DNA of 64,000 nt, taken from the NCBI RefSeq assembly GCF_000384295.1, contig NZ_KB913037.1, positions 1,283,975 to 1,347,974 on the forward strand. Reading direction: 5' to 3'. The DNA is from Amycolatopsis balhimycina FH 1894. Its GTDB lineage: Bacteria > Actinomycetota > Actinomycetes > Mycobacteriales > Pseudonocardiaceae. Below are positions 49,090 to 59,241 of this stretch, in pieces. The translations under genes and the position numbers were made by a program. The notes below the pieces were generated by a model. That model did not search any database. It saw only the letters and a list, made by a program, of their open reading frames with translations, and was not told where the DNA came from. Within the stretch, counting starts at the first letter, position 1; each line of letters starts with the position of its first letter.

Positions 49090-50778
49090 GTGACCAGTAC
49101 GGCGGAACCGCGCCGGCAGCGTGAACTGGCGTCGTTGTACGCGACCGTCAAGTCGCTCACCGCGCTCGGCGAGCTCGACGAGGTCCTGCAGTCGATCGTC
49201 CACCACGCCCACGACCTGATCGGCACGGACTTCACGTACCTCTCGCTGGTCGGGGCGGACGGCAGGCTGTCGGCCCGCGCGTCGGAAGGCACGATCTCCG
49301 CCGGGTTCCTCGCGGCGGCCATCCCGGCCACCGTGGGGCTCGGCGGCAAAGTGCTGGCTTCGAAGAGCCCGCACTGGGTGCGCGACTACGCCACCTCGAC
49401 GCTCATCCAGCACGACCCGGGCTTCGACCGCCTGGTCGTGACCGAGGAACTGGTCGCCTTGCTGGGGGTGCCGCTGGTCGTCCGCGGCGAAGCGGTGGGC
49501 GCCCTGTTCGCCGCGGACCGCTCCGAACGGTCCTTCCAGGCCGAGGAGATCGCGCTGCTGAACGCGTTCGCCGACCACGCCGCGGTCGCGCTCGACAACG
49601 CCCGGCTCTACGAAGCGAGCCGGACCGCCTTGCGGGAACTGCGGGTCGCGTACCGCAAGATCGAGCGGGCGCAAGCGATCCACGAAGCGCTGACCGGTGT
49701 CGTGCTGGGCGGCGGGACCCCGGGCGACGTCGCGCGGCACCTCGCCGACCGGCTCGGCGGAAGCGTCACGCTCCTCGACCGGGCGGGCGAGATCGACCTG
49801 GCCGACACCGTCGAAGCCGCCCGGCGTTCGGGCCGCTGCGCGGTCTCGGTGGGCGCGGACGGAACCACCCGCAGCGTGGCGGCGGTCCAGGCGGGCGACA
49901 GTTACCTCGGCGCGCTGGTGTGGCGCCGGCCGTCGGGCACCGGGGACGACACGGACCTGCGGACCCTCGAGCGCGCCACCCACATCCTGGGGTTGCTGAT
50001 CCTCAAGGAGCGGGCCGTGGCCGAGGCCGGCGAGCGGCTGAGCGGAGAGCTGCTGACCGAGCTCATGGTCGGCAGTCCCGGAATCGGCCCGGCCCAGCGC
50101 GCCCGCGCCCGGGCGCGCGACATCGACGTCGACCGCCTGGATCTCGTCCTGGTCGCGGACTCCCCTGCGGCGCTGCCTGCCGACCTCGCGCGCCACCTGC
50201 ACGACATCGCCCGGGAGCGCGCCGGGCTGGCCGGCGAGCACCTGGGCCGGGCCACGATGATCCTCCCCGGCGCCGACGACGAGGCGACCGTCGCGGAAGT
50301 CCACACGAGACTGCGGCGGACGCTGGGCGCCGCCGTCATCGTCGTCGGGGAACGGGCGGGTGGCCACGACTGGGCACGGGCGTTCTCCCTGGCCGGGCGC
50401 TGCGGCGCCGTGCTGCGCGCGCTGGGGCGCACCGACGCCGGCGCCACCACCCGCGAATATGCCTTGTACGCCATGGTCTTCGACCCCGAGCGGGCCGGCG
50501 AGCTCGAGCGGTTCCTCGCCGGCACGATCGGCCCGCTCCTCGGCTACGACCGGCGGCGCGGCACCGACCTCGTCGGCACCCTCACCGCCTACTACGGTCA
50601 CCACGCCAACGTGGCCGCGACCGCCCGCGCGGTGCACCTGCACGTCAACACGCTGCTGAAGCGGCTGGACCGGGCCGGCACCGTCCTCGGCTTCGACTGG
50701 CGCCACGGCAACGACCTGGAACTGCGGCTCGGGCTCCGGCTGCACCAGCTCCGGGCGATCACCGCCGGCCCGTCCTGA
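49090..50778 (+). CDS. GAF-domain CdaR/PucR-type transcriptional regulator
   Basis: A 562-residue regulator. GTG 49090 is chosen because GAGGAGGA precedes it and the shorter protein begins at the natural N-terminus of the GAF helix. The GAF domain occupies about residues 20-170 (ELDEVLQSIVHHAHDLIGTD, EEIALLNAFADHAAVALDNA). A middle sensory region and a C-terminal PucR-type helix-turn-helix follow: DLVGTLTAYYGHHANVAATA then VHLHVNTLLKRLDR. Such regulators usually activate aromatic or ester catabolism; the divergent transporter-tannase operon is the natural target. Confidence 0.9.
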   Translation: MTSTAEPRRQRELASLYATVKSLTALGELDEVLQSIVHHAHDLIGTDFTYLSLVGADGRLSARASEGTISAGFLAAAIPATVGLGGKVLASKSPHWVRDYATSTLIQHDPGFDRLVVTEELVALLGVPLVVRGEAVGALFAADRSERSFQAEEIALLNAFADHAAVALDNARLYEASRTALRELRVAYRKIERAQAIHEALTGVVLGGGTPGDVARHLADRLGGSVTLLDRAGEIDLADTVEAARRSGRCAVSVGADGTTRSVAAVQAGDSYLGALVWRRPSGTGDDTDLRTLERATHILGLLILKERAVAEAGERLSGELLTELMVGSPGIGPAQRARARARDIDVDRLDLVLVADSPAALPADLARHLHDIARERAGLAGEHLGRATMILPGADDEATVAEVHTRLRRTLGAAVIVVGERAGGHDWARAFSLAGRCGAVLRALGRTDAGATTREYALYAMVFDPERAGELERFLAGTIGPLLGYDRRRGTDLVGTLTAYYGHHANVAATARAVHLHVNTLLKRLDRAGTVLGFDWRHGNDLELRLGLRLHQLRAITAGPS

Positions 50779-50797
50779 GGCGATCGGCACCGGCGAC

Positions 50798-50843
50798 GTG
50801 AGTGACTCGTTCGCGAGCTCCCTTTCGCGAACGAGTCACTCAC
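50798..50843. repeat. Long inverted repeat H7 (dispersed hairpin family)
   Basis: Perfect 19-bp arms (GTGAGTGACTCGTTCGCGA, 50798-50816; 50825-50843) around 8 nt. It lies between the convergent stops of the GAF regulator and the GH10 gene and probably terminates both. Confidence 0.87.
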
Positions 50844-50855
50844 CCTCCTCGTCCC

Positions 50856-52325
<1,470 letters not shown>

Positions 52326-52374
52326 TCACCTACTGCCAGCAGGAGAGCACGCCGCCGGAGCGCCACGCAAAAAG

Positions 52375-52394
52375 TTTCGATCGACTTTCGAAAG
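52375..52394. promoter_or_regulatory. Candidate xylanase-type operator
   Basis: CTTTCGAAAG (52385-52394) is a perfect 10-bp palindrome, with TTTCGATCGA just before it, 130-150 bp upstream of the GH10 start. The TTTCG/CGAAA half-sites are the same as in the CGAAACTTTCG box upstream of GH59. Confidence 0.45.
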
Positions 52395-52421
52395 CCGGCT
52401 CCGCTGAACCCGCCCCGCCGG

Positions 52422-52484
52422 GGAAGGCCGTGAATGGCACATTGAGGGACTTGAAGTCCCTCAATGTGCCATTCACGGCCTTCC
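52422..52484. repeat. Long inverted repeat H8 (dispersed hairpin family)
   Basis: The longest member: arms of 31 bp (52422-52452, 52454-52484) with one central base, a nearly perfect 63-bp palindrome; the arm contains GTGAATGGCACATTGAGGGA. It lies 9 bp after the stop of the minus-strand fusion reductase and probably terminates it. Shares its core with H4. Confidence 0.9.
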
Positions 52485-52493
52485 AGGGAGCCG

Positions 52494-54632
52494 TCACGGC
52501 TCGGCGATGTCGAGGGTGACTTCGGACAGCGGCCGGCCCACGCACGTCAGGACGTAACCGTCGGCGTTCTGCTCCGGCGTCAGGCAGTTCGGCCCGTTCA
52601 TCGCGACGTCACCGCCGCGGAGCTTCACCATGCAGTCCCCGCAGTTGCCGACCGTGCACGAGTACGGCATCGGCAGCCCCGCCGCCAGGCCGGCGTCGAG
52701 CAGGGTCTGGCCGGGCTCGACCACCACGGAACCGACCTCGTGCGTTCCGTCCTCGACGATCAGCTTCCGCGGCACGGTGGCCACGGTGATCAGGTCCGCC
52801 CCGCTGGTGTAGCGCTCGTGGCGCACGTGCTCGGCCGGCACCCCGCGCTCGGTCAGGACACTTCGGACCAGGTCCGTCAACGCCTCGGGGCCGCACACGT
52901 AGTACCGGGCCTCTTCCGACGTTCGCAGCCCGGCGAGCCAGTCGTGCACTCCGGCAGCGTCGAGCCTTCCGTGCTCCCGCGTCAGGACCGGCGTGACCGT
53001 CAGCCGCTCCGAATGCCCTTGCGCCAACCGGGAAAGCTCCTCGGCGAAGATCATCTCTTCCTCGCTGCGGCTGCTGTACAGCAGCGCGATCCGGCCGGCC
53101 GCCGGTGCCGCCAGGAGCGTGCGGATCATGCTCATCATCGGCGTGACCCCGCTGCCCGCGGCGATCAGGACGACTTCGGGCGCCGCCGCCGGGTCGACGT
53201 GGAACGCTCCCGAGGGACCGCGCACGAACAGCCGGTCGCCGGCGCGCAGGTTCCGGTGGACGTGGGTCGAGAACCGGCCGCCGTCGACGTGCTTGACCGT
53301 CACCTCCAGCCGTGGCGTCCCGGGCGCCGACGACGCCGAGTACGCGCGCCGCACCGGCCGGCCGTCGATGTCGGTCACCAGCGTGAAGAACTGCCCGGGC
53401 CGGAAGTCGAAGGCGCCCGGTCGCCCGGCGTCTTCCAGCACGAGCGTGACCGCGCCGGGTGTCTCCCGGCGCACCTCGGCGATCCGCACCTCCCGCAAGG
53501 GATTCGCCGTTTCGGGCGCGACGGCGGAACGCGGTGACCCGAGCTCGACGTCCTCGTAGCCCTCCTTCCGCAACCCGGACCGGTACGCGCGGTTCATCAC
53601 CGGCCGCAGCATCCGGCCGATCCCCGGGACCCTCGTGAGGCCCTTGAGCAGGCGGGCGAGCAGACCGGCGCCCGCCAGGTTCGCGGCGAGGTGGTTGCCG
53701 GCCACGACCATCAGATCCGGCACCGCGCCGGGACGCTCCGCGGTCCACACGCGCGAGCGTGTCAGGGCTTCACTGGCCGTCACTTCGGCGTGTTCGACGT
53801 CGACGAGCAGCGCCGCGTGCGGCGGTGTCCCCCGCAACGCCATCGTCTCAAGCAACGCGGGGTCGTCGGTGATCGAGCCCCGGCCCCGCACGTGCAGCAC
53901 CCCGGTCCGGCCCGGAACGAGGGCGGCGAAGGAAAGCCGGTCGTCCCGCAGGAGGTTGTGCAGGCTGTCCGCGCGCTTGTTGCCCTTCCGGTCCGGGATG
54001 ACGAGCGTGCGGCCGTCGAGGATCCGCGCGACGGCCTGCCGGTCGCCGCGCGGGCTGGTGTCAGCGCCACCGGAGTCGTCCCAAGTGGACAGAGCGAGAA
54101 ACGGCGCGGTGGCGAGGAACTCCGCCACGCCGGGACCGCACAACGGGCCCGCTCCCCCGACCTCGGGGATCGGCCCGGCGGCGACCGGCGGTTGCCAGAG
54201 GCGGGAGCGGATGACGGCCTGCGCGCAGTGCACGTACGCCTCTTCGACGTCCACGAACGTCTCGGCTCCCTTCCGCTTGGCCACGGAACCGTTGACGCGC
54301 AACGTTTCCCCGACGCCCGGCAGCAGGAAGACGAACGAGACCGGGCCGTGCGCCTCGCCGTCGGGGAGGGTGAACGACATCCGCGTCGGCGAGTGAACGC
54401 GGACGAACCCCGGCGTGCCGCCGATGAACGTCGTGCGGCTGACGCCGCCGGCATCGCGGTAGCCGAAGCCCGCGAGCGGGCACTGCGCCAGGACGGCCCG
54501 GCAGCCTTCGTCGAGAGTGGCGATCTGCTTCAGCATGATCACCGACGGCGGCCGCCCCAGGATCGCCTCGACCTCGCCTGCCGTCTCCAGGCGCGGCAGC
54601 GCCCGCACCGGGGTATTGTTTTCGCAGCTCAC
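52494..54632 (-). CDS. Fused flavin split-barrel / ferredoxin reductase / [2Fe-2S] ferredoxin protein
   Basis: A 712-residue multidomain protein starting at GTG 54632. Residues 1-330 contain FMN-binding split-barrel (pyridoxamine-phosphate-oxidase-like) sequence, including LSTWDDSGGADTSPRGDR and IPDRKGNKRADSLHNLL. An FNR-type module follows, with the FAD site RRAYSASSAPG (near 430) and NAD site AAGSGVTPMMSMIRTLL. A C-terminal plant-type [2Fe-2S] ferredoxin (from about 625) has ligands in PYSCTVGNCGDCMVKL and VLTCVG. It should pass electrons from NAD(P)H through FAD to the iron-sulfur cluster; the split barrel may bind flavin or F420. Divergent from a TetR regulator. Confidence 0.9.
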   Translation of the reverse strand: MSCENNTPVRALPRLETAGEVEAILGRPPSVIMLKQIATLDEGCRAVLAQCPLAGFGYRDAGGVSRTTFIGGTPGFVRVHSPTRMSFTLPDGEAHGPVSFVFLLPGVGETLRVNGSVAKRKGAETFVDVEEAYVHCAQAVIRSRLWQPPVAAGPIPEVGGAGPLCGPGVAEFLATAPFLALSTWDDSGGADTSPRGDRQAVARILDGRTLVIPDRKGNKRADSLHNLLRDDRLSFAALVPGRTGVLHVRGRGSITDDPALLETMALRGTPPHAALLVDVEHAEVTASEALTRSRVWTAERPGAVPDLMVVAGNHLAANLAGAGLLARLLKGLTRVPGIGRMLRPVMNRAYRSGLRKEGYEDVELGSPRSAVAPETANPLREVRIAEVRRETPGAVTLVLEDAGRPGAFDFRPGQFFTLVTDIDGRPVRRAYSASSAPGTPRLEVTVKHVDGGRFSTHVHRNLRAGDRLFVRGPSGAFHVDPAAAPEVVLIAAGSGVTPMMSMIRTLLAAPAAGRIALLYSSRSEEEMIFAEELSRLAQGHSERLTVTPVLTREHGRLDAAGVHDWLAGLRTSEEARYYVCGPEALTDLVRSVLTERGVPAEHVRHERYTSGADLITVATVPRKLIVEDGTHEVGSVVVEPGQTLLDAGLAAGLPMPYSCTVGNCGDCMVKLRGGDVAMNGPNCLTPEQNADGYVLTCVGRPLSEVTLDIAEP

Positions 54633-54642
54633 AGCACTATTA

Positions 54643-54656
54643 TGAGCATTAGCTCA
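54643..54656. promoter_or_regulatory. Probable TetR operator
   Basis: TGAGC-ATTA-GCTCA is a perfect inverted repeat in the 66-bp gap between the divergent fusion-reductase and tetR starts, in an unusually AT-rich stretch. It probably represses both genes. Confidence 0.7.
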
Positions 54657-54698
54657 GATACTTGCTACTCGCTTTTGCCGAGGCACGGGAGAACCAGG

Positions 54699-55319
54699 AT
54701 GCCCACCGGAAACCGTCGCTTGGAGCCACGTCGGAAGCCTCGCCAGGTGCGCGCCGAGCTCACCCGCGAGCGCATCCTCACTGCGGCTGCTCACGTTTTC
54801 GCCGACCACGGCTACGCCGCCGGCACCACCAACCGCATCGCCGAGCGCGCCCGCATCTCCATCGGCTCGCTGTACCAGTACTTCCCCAACAAGGACGCCA
54901 TCCTCGTCGAGCTCCTGATCCGGCACATCGACCGCGGCACCTGGACCGGCGCCCAGGAACTCGACCTCTCGCCCGGGACGCTGGAGGCGACGGTCCGGGC
55001 GCTCGTCCGCGACGCGATCGACCACCACGACGACGATCCCCAGCTGCTGCGGGTGATGATCGAGGAGCTGCCGGCCTCCCCGGAACTGCGCGACACGATG
55101 GACCGGCACGGAAAGCTGCGCACGGCCCAGGTCCGCGACGTCATCGTCCGGCACCCCGACGTCCGCGTGGGCGACCCGGACGTCGCCGCGGACCTCATCC
55201 TGCTCACCGTCGAGATCAACACGCACAAGTTCATGGCCGCCCCGGGAACCGTCCCCGTCGAGACGTTCGAGAACGAACTGGTCGCCATGGTCACCCGCTA
55301 CCTGCGCGGGGATCAGTGA
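54699..55319 (+). CDS. TetR-family transcriptional regulator
   Basis: A 206-residue regulator. ATG 54699 follows CGGGAGA. The N-terminal DNA-binding domain is standard: RERILTAAAHVFADHGYAAG, TTNRIAERARISIGSLYQYF, PNKDAILVELL. The ligand domain is C-terminal. It is divergent from the fusion reductase with a shared palindromic operator, so it probably controls that gene in response to a small ligand or drug. Confidence 0.93.
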   Translation: MPTGNRRLEPRRKPRQVRAELTRERILTAAAHVFADHGYAAGTTNRIAERARISIGSLYQYFPNKDAILVELLIRHIDRGTWTGAQELDLSPGTLEATVRALVRDAIDHHDDDPQLLRVMIEELPASPELRDTMDRHGKLRTAQVRDVIVRHPDVRVGDPDVAADLILLTVEINTHKFMAAPGTVPVETFENELVAMVTRYLRGDQ

Positions 55320-55332
55320 CGCCCCCGGCGCG

Positions 55333-56958
55333 TCACACCGAGCACTCCGACGGCAGCTCGAACCACTGCGCGTCCTCGAAGCCGTCGGCCACCCGGCCGG
55401 GCTCCGGGCCGCCCGCCGCGCCCAAGATCCGGTCCGCGTCTTCGAGGTGCGCCGGCAAAACGGCCTCCGGCAGCGTGTCTTCCGCGAGGGGCCGGCGCAC
55501 GCCGTCCGCGGTGTACCGCAGGCCCGCCAGGCTCAGCCGGGGTTCCGTCGCGCGGTGGTGGCGCCACCGCCCGGTCGCCGGGTCGAACCGGTAGTCCGGC
55601 AGCAACCTCCACCCCCTCAGCGCGACCTGGCGCACCGCTTCGATCACGTAGGCGACCACCGCGTCGGACATCGTGTAGTCGAAGCTGATCCGCACCCAGC
55701 CCGGCTTGCCGCCCTCCCGGCCGGCGAGCACCTCGTCCCGGAACCACCGTGAGCGGGCCGGGCCGATCCCGAGCAGGCGGTGCCCATACGGGCCGGCGCA
55801 GGAACAGCCACCGCGGGCCTGGATGCCGTACAGGTCGTTGAGCAGCGCCACCACGTAGTTGTGGTGCAACAGCTTCCCGCTCGGCCCGCGCACCAGCAGC
55901 GACACGATGGCCACCCGGTCGGCGTCGGCGTTGCCGAGCACCTCGAGGTTCGGCTCGGCCGACCACGACTCGAGTGCGCGCCGCAGCACCGCCTGCTCCC
56001 GTTCGCGGACGGCCTCGACGCCGACCGCCTGCTGCAGGCCGAACACCAGCCCCGCCCGGACGGATTCGACGATCGCCGGCGTACCGCCTTCCTCCCGGTG
56101 CGCGGCGTCGCCGATGTAGTGGTGGTCGGTCGCGCTGACGTAGTCCACGGTGCCGCCGCCGGGCACGCTCGGCACCCGGTTCCGCAGCAGCGCCCGGCGC
56201 ACCACCAGCACCCCCGGGGTGCCGGGACCCCCGGCGAACTTGTGCGGCGACAGGAACATCGCGTCCTTGTCACCCATGCGCACGTCTCCGTGCGGCGCGG
56301 CCGCCGCGCAGTCCCAGAACGCGAGGGCGCCGTGCTCGTGCAAGAGGTCGGTGACCGCCGCGGTGTCGGTGAGGATGCCGGTCACGTTCGACGCCGCGGA
56401 GAACGACCCGAGCTTCAGGGGCCGGGCGTGGTGGCGGACCAGTTCGGCGCGGAGGGCGGGCAGGGACACGTGGCCGTCGGCGTCTTCCGGGATCGTGACC
56501 ACGTCGCAGATCGATTCCCGCCACGGCAGTTCGTTGGAGTGGTGCTCGTAGGGGCCGAGGAAAACGACTGGCCGGTCATCCGGCGCGGCTGGAAGGCGCA
56601 GGCCGAGGATGGTGATCAGCTTGTCGATGGCTCCCGTGGCGCCCGAGCCCGTGAAGATGACGACCGTGTCCTCGCCGCCTCCGACGGCGTCCCGGATCGC
56701 CGAGCGGGCTTCCTCGCGCAGCGCGGTGGTCTGCGCCCCGGTGGCCGAGGAGTCGCTGTGGGTGTTGGCGTACCAGGGCAGGACGTGGTCGCGGATGAAG
56801 TCCTCGATGAACGAGACAGCGCGGCCGGAAGCGGTGAAGTCGGCGTAGGTCACGCGGCGGCGGCCGAAGGGGCCGGTCATCGCCAGGTCGTCGCCGATGA
56901 TCGACTCCCGCACTTTCCGCATCAGCGCCTTCTCCGCCACTGTTCCATTGGAGGCCAC
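55333..56958 (-). CDS. Class V aminotransferase (cysteine desulfurase-like), long form
   Basis: A 541-residue PLP enzyme of aminotransferase class V. It has the GPYEHHSNELPWRE His region, the cofactor Asp in AFWDCAAAAPHGDVRM and the Schiff-base Lys in FLSPHKFAGGPGTPG (near 237). A Cys-rich loop, IQARGGCSCAGPYGHRLLG, lies where IscS/SufS enzymes carry their catalytic Cys. The protein is longer than a normal cysteine desulfurase (about 400), with an extra C-terminal domain of about 100 residues. Start GTG 56958 has a weak ribosome-binding site. No Fe-S or thiolation partner genes are adjacent, so its substrate is open. Confidence 0.87.
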   Translation of the reverse strand: MASNGTVAEKALMRKVRESIIGDDLAMTGPFGRRRVTYADFTASGRAVSFIEDFIRDHVLPWYANTHSDSSATGAQTTALREEARSAIRDAVGGGEDTVVIFTGSGATGAIDKLITILGLRLPAAPDDRPVVFLGPYEHHSNELPWRESICDVVTIPEDADGHVSLPALRAELVRHHARPLKLGSFSAASNVTGILTDTAAVTDLLHEHGALAFWDCAAAAPHGDVRMGDKDAMFLSPHKFAGGPGTPGVLVVRRALLRNRVPSVPGGGTVDYVSATDHHYIGDAAHREEGGTPAIVESVRAGLVFGLQQAVGVEAVREREQAVLRRALESWSAEPNLEVLGNADADRVAIVSLLVRGPSGKLLHHNYVVALLNDLYGIQARGGCSCAGPYGHRLLGIGPARSRWFRDEVLAGREGGKPGWVRISFDYTMSDAVVAYVIEAVRQVALRGWRLLPDYRFDPATGRWRHHRATEPRLSLAGLRYTADGVRRPLAEDTLPEAVLPAHLEDADRILGAAGGPEPGRVADGFEDAQWFELPSECSV

Positions 56959-57030
56959 CCCACGGCCGGGCGGCAGAGGAAAACGGGCACTTCTCGTGGC
57001 CGTTTCGCCGAACCTGCCGGGCCGGGTGGC

Positions 57031-57642
57031 CTATCCGGCGGCCAGCCGCGTGCGAAGTCCCGTCAGCAGGGCGTCCAGGCCGAGGCCGAACGCTTCGTCG
57101 GCGCGGTCGCGGCCGCGCGGCGCGGCGCTGATCGCGTCGCCGAGGGTGGGCAGGTCGTCCCGCTCGAGCCGCCACACCTCGTCCGGCGCCGCGAGATCGA
57201 GGGCAGCTCCCAGCGCGTAGCAGTCGAGCACGCCGATCCACAGGACCACCTCGCGCACGGGAACGCCGGTACGGCGCAAGAGGATCGCGATGCGTTCGTA
57301 GGCGTGGAGGACCGGCCCCGCGGTCATCGTCTGCTCGTTCAGCAGCGGGATCAGGGCGGGGTGCTCGGCCAGCGCCCGCCGGTAGCCGCGCATCCACCGG
57401 CCGACCTGCTCGCCCCAGTCGCTCCCGTCCAGCGGGAGCGGGTCGATCGCCGTGGCCATCCGTGCGCGCAGCGCCTCGACGATCGCGGTCCGGCCGCTGA
57501 AGTGGTGGTAGATCGAGGACGCGCTCACGCCGAGCCGCGTGGCCAGCTCGGCCATCGTCAGCCGGCCGGTGTCGTCGACGCACGCCAGGGCGGCATCGAG
57601 GATCGCCTCGGTATCAAGCAACCGTTTTCGTCGCTGTACCAC
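57031..57642 (-). CDS. TetR-family transcriptional regulator
   Basis: A 203-residue TetR protein. GTG 57642 has GGAGG four bases before it; the very long frame upstream is antisense to the permease gene and is rejected. The helix-turn-helix is TEAILDAALACVDDTGRLTM, AELATRLGVSASSIYHHFSG; the C-terminal domain resembles the TetR_C family of small-molecule sensors. It is divergent from the APC permease-amidohydrolase operon across 129 bp that contain a 35-bp palindrome, its likely target. Confidence 0.92.
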   Translation of the reverse strand: MVQRRKRLLDTEAILDAALACVDDTGRLTMAELATRLGVSASSIYHHFSGRTAIVEALRARMATAIDPLPLDGSDWGEQVGRWMRGYRRALAEHPALIPLLNEQTMTAGPVLHAYERIAILLRRTGVPVREVVLWIGVLDCYALGAALDLAAPDEVWRLERDDLPTLGDAISAAPRGRDRADEAFGLGLDALLTGLRTRLAAG

Positions 57643-57715
57643 AAATCCTCCACTATATCGGTTGCCACTGACGGTAACGATCGACGAAATCCTTGACGGC
57701 CTCGACGCGCGGGGC

Positions 57716-57750
57716 GCATGCTTAAGCGAATGTCGTTCGGTTAAGCATGC
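57716..57750. promoter_or_regulatory. 35-bp palindrome upstream of APC permease (operator or 5'-UTR hairpin)
   Basis: GCATGCTTAAgCGAA - TGTCG - TTCGgTTAAGCATGC: 15-bp arms with one mismatch and a 5-nt centre, ending 21 bp before the permease ATG. A second imperfect repeat, GTTGCC-N6-GGTAAC, lies at 57661-57678. The position fits an operator for the divergent TetR regulator; a translation-blocking hairpin is the alternative. Confidence 0.65.
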
Positions 57751-57771
57751 CAGGCCCGAGAGGACGCCACC

Positions 57772-59241
57772 ATGGCCGGATCTTCCCCCGACCTCGCCCC
57801 CGACTCCCTCAAGCGCGGCGTCCTCGGGACGGGCAGCCTCGTGTTCATGGTCGTGGCGGCGGCGGCCCCGCTGACCGTCATGGCCGGCGTCGCGCCGCTG
57901 GCCATCATGGTCGGCGGGATCGGCGCCCCGGTCGCCTACCTGGCCGCCGGGATCGTGCTGACGGTGTTCGCCGTGGCGTTCACCCGGATGACCCGGTACG
58001 TGGGCAGCGCCGGCGCTTTCTACGCCTACATCGCGAAGGGCCTCGGCAAGACCTGGGGGTTCGTCGCGGCGCTGCTGGCGCTCATGTCGTACAACACCCT
58101 CCAGATCGGGGTCTACGGGCTCTTCGCCGCGCAGGCCAAGGCCACCCTGGCCGACGTCTTCGGGCTGGACGTCCCGTGGCCGGTCATCGCCTTCGCCGCC
58201 GTCGCGCTGGTGCTCCTGGTCGCCTGGCTGGGGATCGACGTCGGCGCGAAGGTGCTCGGCGTGCTCCTCGTCCTCGAATCGGGAATCCTGCTGCTGATGG
58301 CGGTCGGCGTCCTGGCGCACGGCGGTGCGTCCGGCGTCGACGCGAAGTCCTTCGCTCCGAGCGCCGTCTTCAGCCCGGGCATGGGCGGCGTGCTCGCCTT
58401 CGGTTTCGCCGCCTTCATGGGCTTCGAGTCCACTGTGCTGTACCGCCGCGAGGCCAGGAACCCCGAGCGCACGATTCCCCGTGCGACTTACATCGCGGTC
58501 GGGTTCATGGCCGTCTTCTACGGTTTCATCGTCTGGGCGGTCATCCAGGCCTTCGGCAGCGGCCAGGTCGTCGGCGCGGCCGCCGGGGACGTCGGCGGCC
58601 TGTTCTTCACCGCCATCGGCACCTACGTCGGGTCCTGGGCGGCCACCGTCATGCACCTGCTCGTGATCAGCAGTGTCTACGCGGCCCAGCTCGCCTTCCA
58701 CAACGCGATCACCCGCTACACCCACGCCCTCGCCCAGGACGGGCTCCTGCCCGCGTGGGTCGGGAAGGTCCACCCCCGCTACGGCTCGCCCTACCGCGCG
58801 AGCATCGTGCAGACCGTCCTGGCGGTCGTCGTGATCGCGGTGTTCGCGGTCACCGGGGCCGACCCGTACACGAAACTGCTGCTGTGGGTGAACACCCCGG
58901 GCGTGGTGGGCATCCTGGTGCTGCAGACCCTGACCGCGATCGCCACCGTCGCGTACTTCCTGCGGCGGAACAAGGCCGCGAGCACCCCGCTCGCGGTGAC
59001 CGCCGGGATCGTCTCCTCCGTGCTCCTGGCGGTCGCCACCTACATCCTGGTCGACAGCGTCGGCCTGCTCACCAACGCTTCGGCGACCGTGAACGTGGTG
59101 CTCGTCAGCCTCGTCCCCGCGACGATGCTGATCGGCGGCGCAGTCGCCCTCTGGCTGCGCAAGCGGCGGCCCGCCGCGTACGCGCGCATCGGCGAAGGCG
59201 ACGGCGAAACCCAGCCCGCCCCCGAAGGGATCCCCGCGTGA
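57772..59241 (+). CDS. APC-family amino-acid/amine permease
   Basis: A 489-residue, 12-helix permease of the amino acid-polyamine-organocation superfamily. Helix 1 carries GTGSLVFMVVAAAAPLTVMAG, with the unwound substrate-binding stretch, and helix 6 carries FAAFMGFESTVLYRREARNPERTIP, typical of the family. It imports an amino acid or amine. The GTG of the amidohydrolase overlaps its stop, indicating that the imported compound, perhaps an N-acyl or cyclic amide, is the amidohydrolase substrate. Confidence 0.92.
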   Translation: MAGSSPDLAPDSLKRGVLGTGSLVFMVVAAAAPLTVMAGVAPLAIMVGGIGAPVAYLAAGIVLTVFAVAFTRMTRYVGSAGAFYAYIAKGLGKTWGFVAALLALMSYNTLQIGVYGLFAAQAKATLADVFGLDVPWPVIAFAAVALVLLVAWLGIDVGAKVLGVLLVLESGILLLMAVGVLAHGGASGVDAKSFAPSAVFSPGMGGVLAFGFAAFMGFESTVLYRREARNPERTIPRATYIAVGFMAVFYGFIVWAVIQAFGSGQVVGAAAGDVGGLFFTAIGTYVGSWAATVMHLLVISSVYAAQLAFHNAITRYTHALAQDGLLPAWVGKVHPRYGSPYRASIVQTVLAVVVIAVFAVTGADPYTKLLLWVNTPGVVGILVLQTLTAIATVAYFLRRNKAASTPLAVTAGIVSSVLLAVATYILVDSVGLLTNASATVNVVLVSLVPATMLIGGAVALWLRKRRPAAYARIGEGDGETQPAPEGIPA

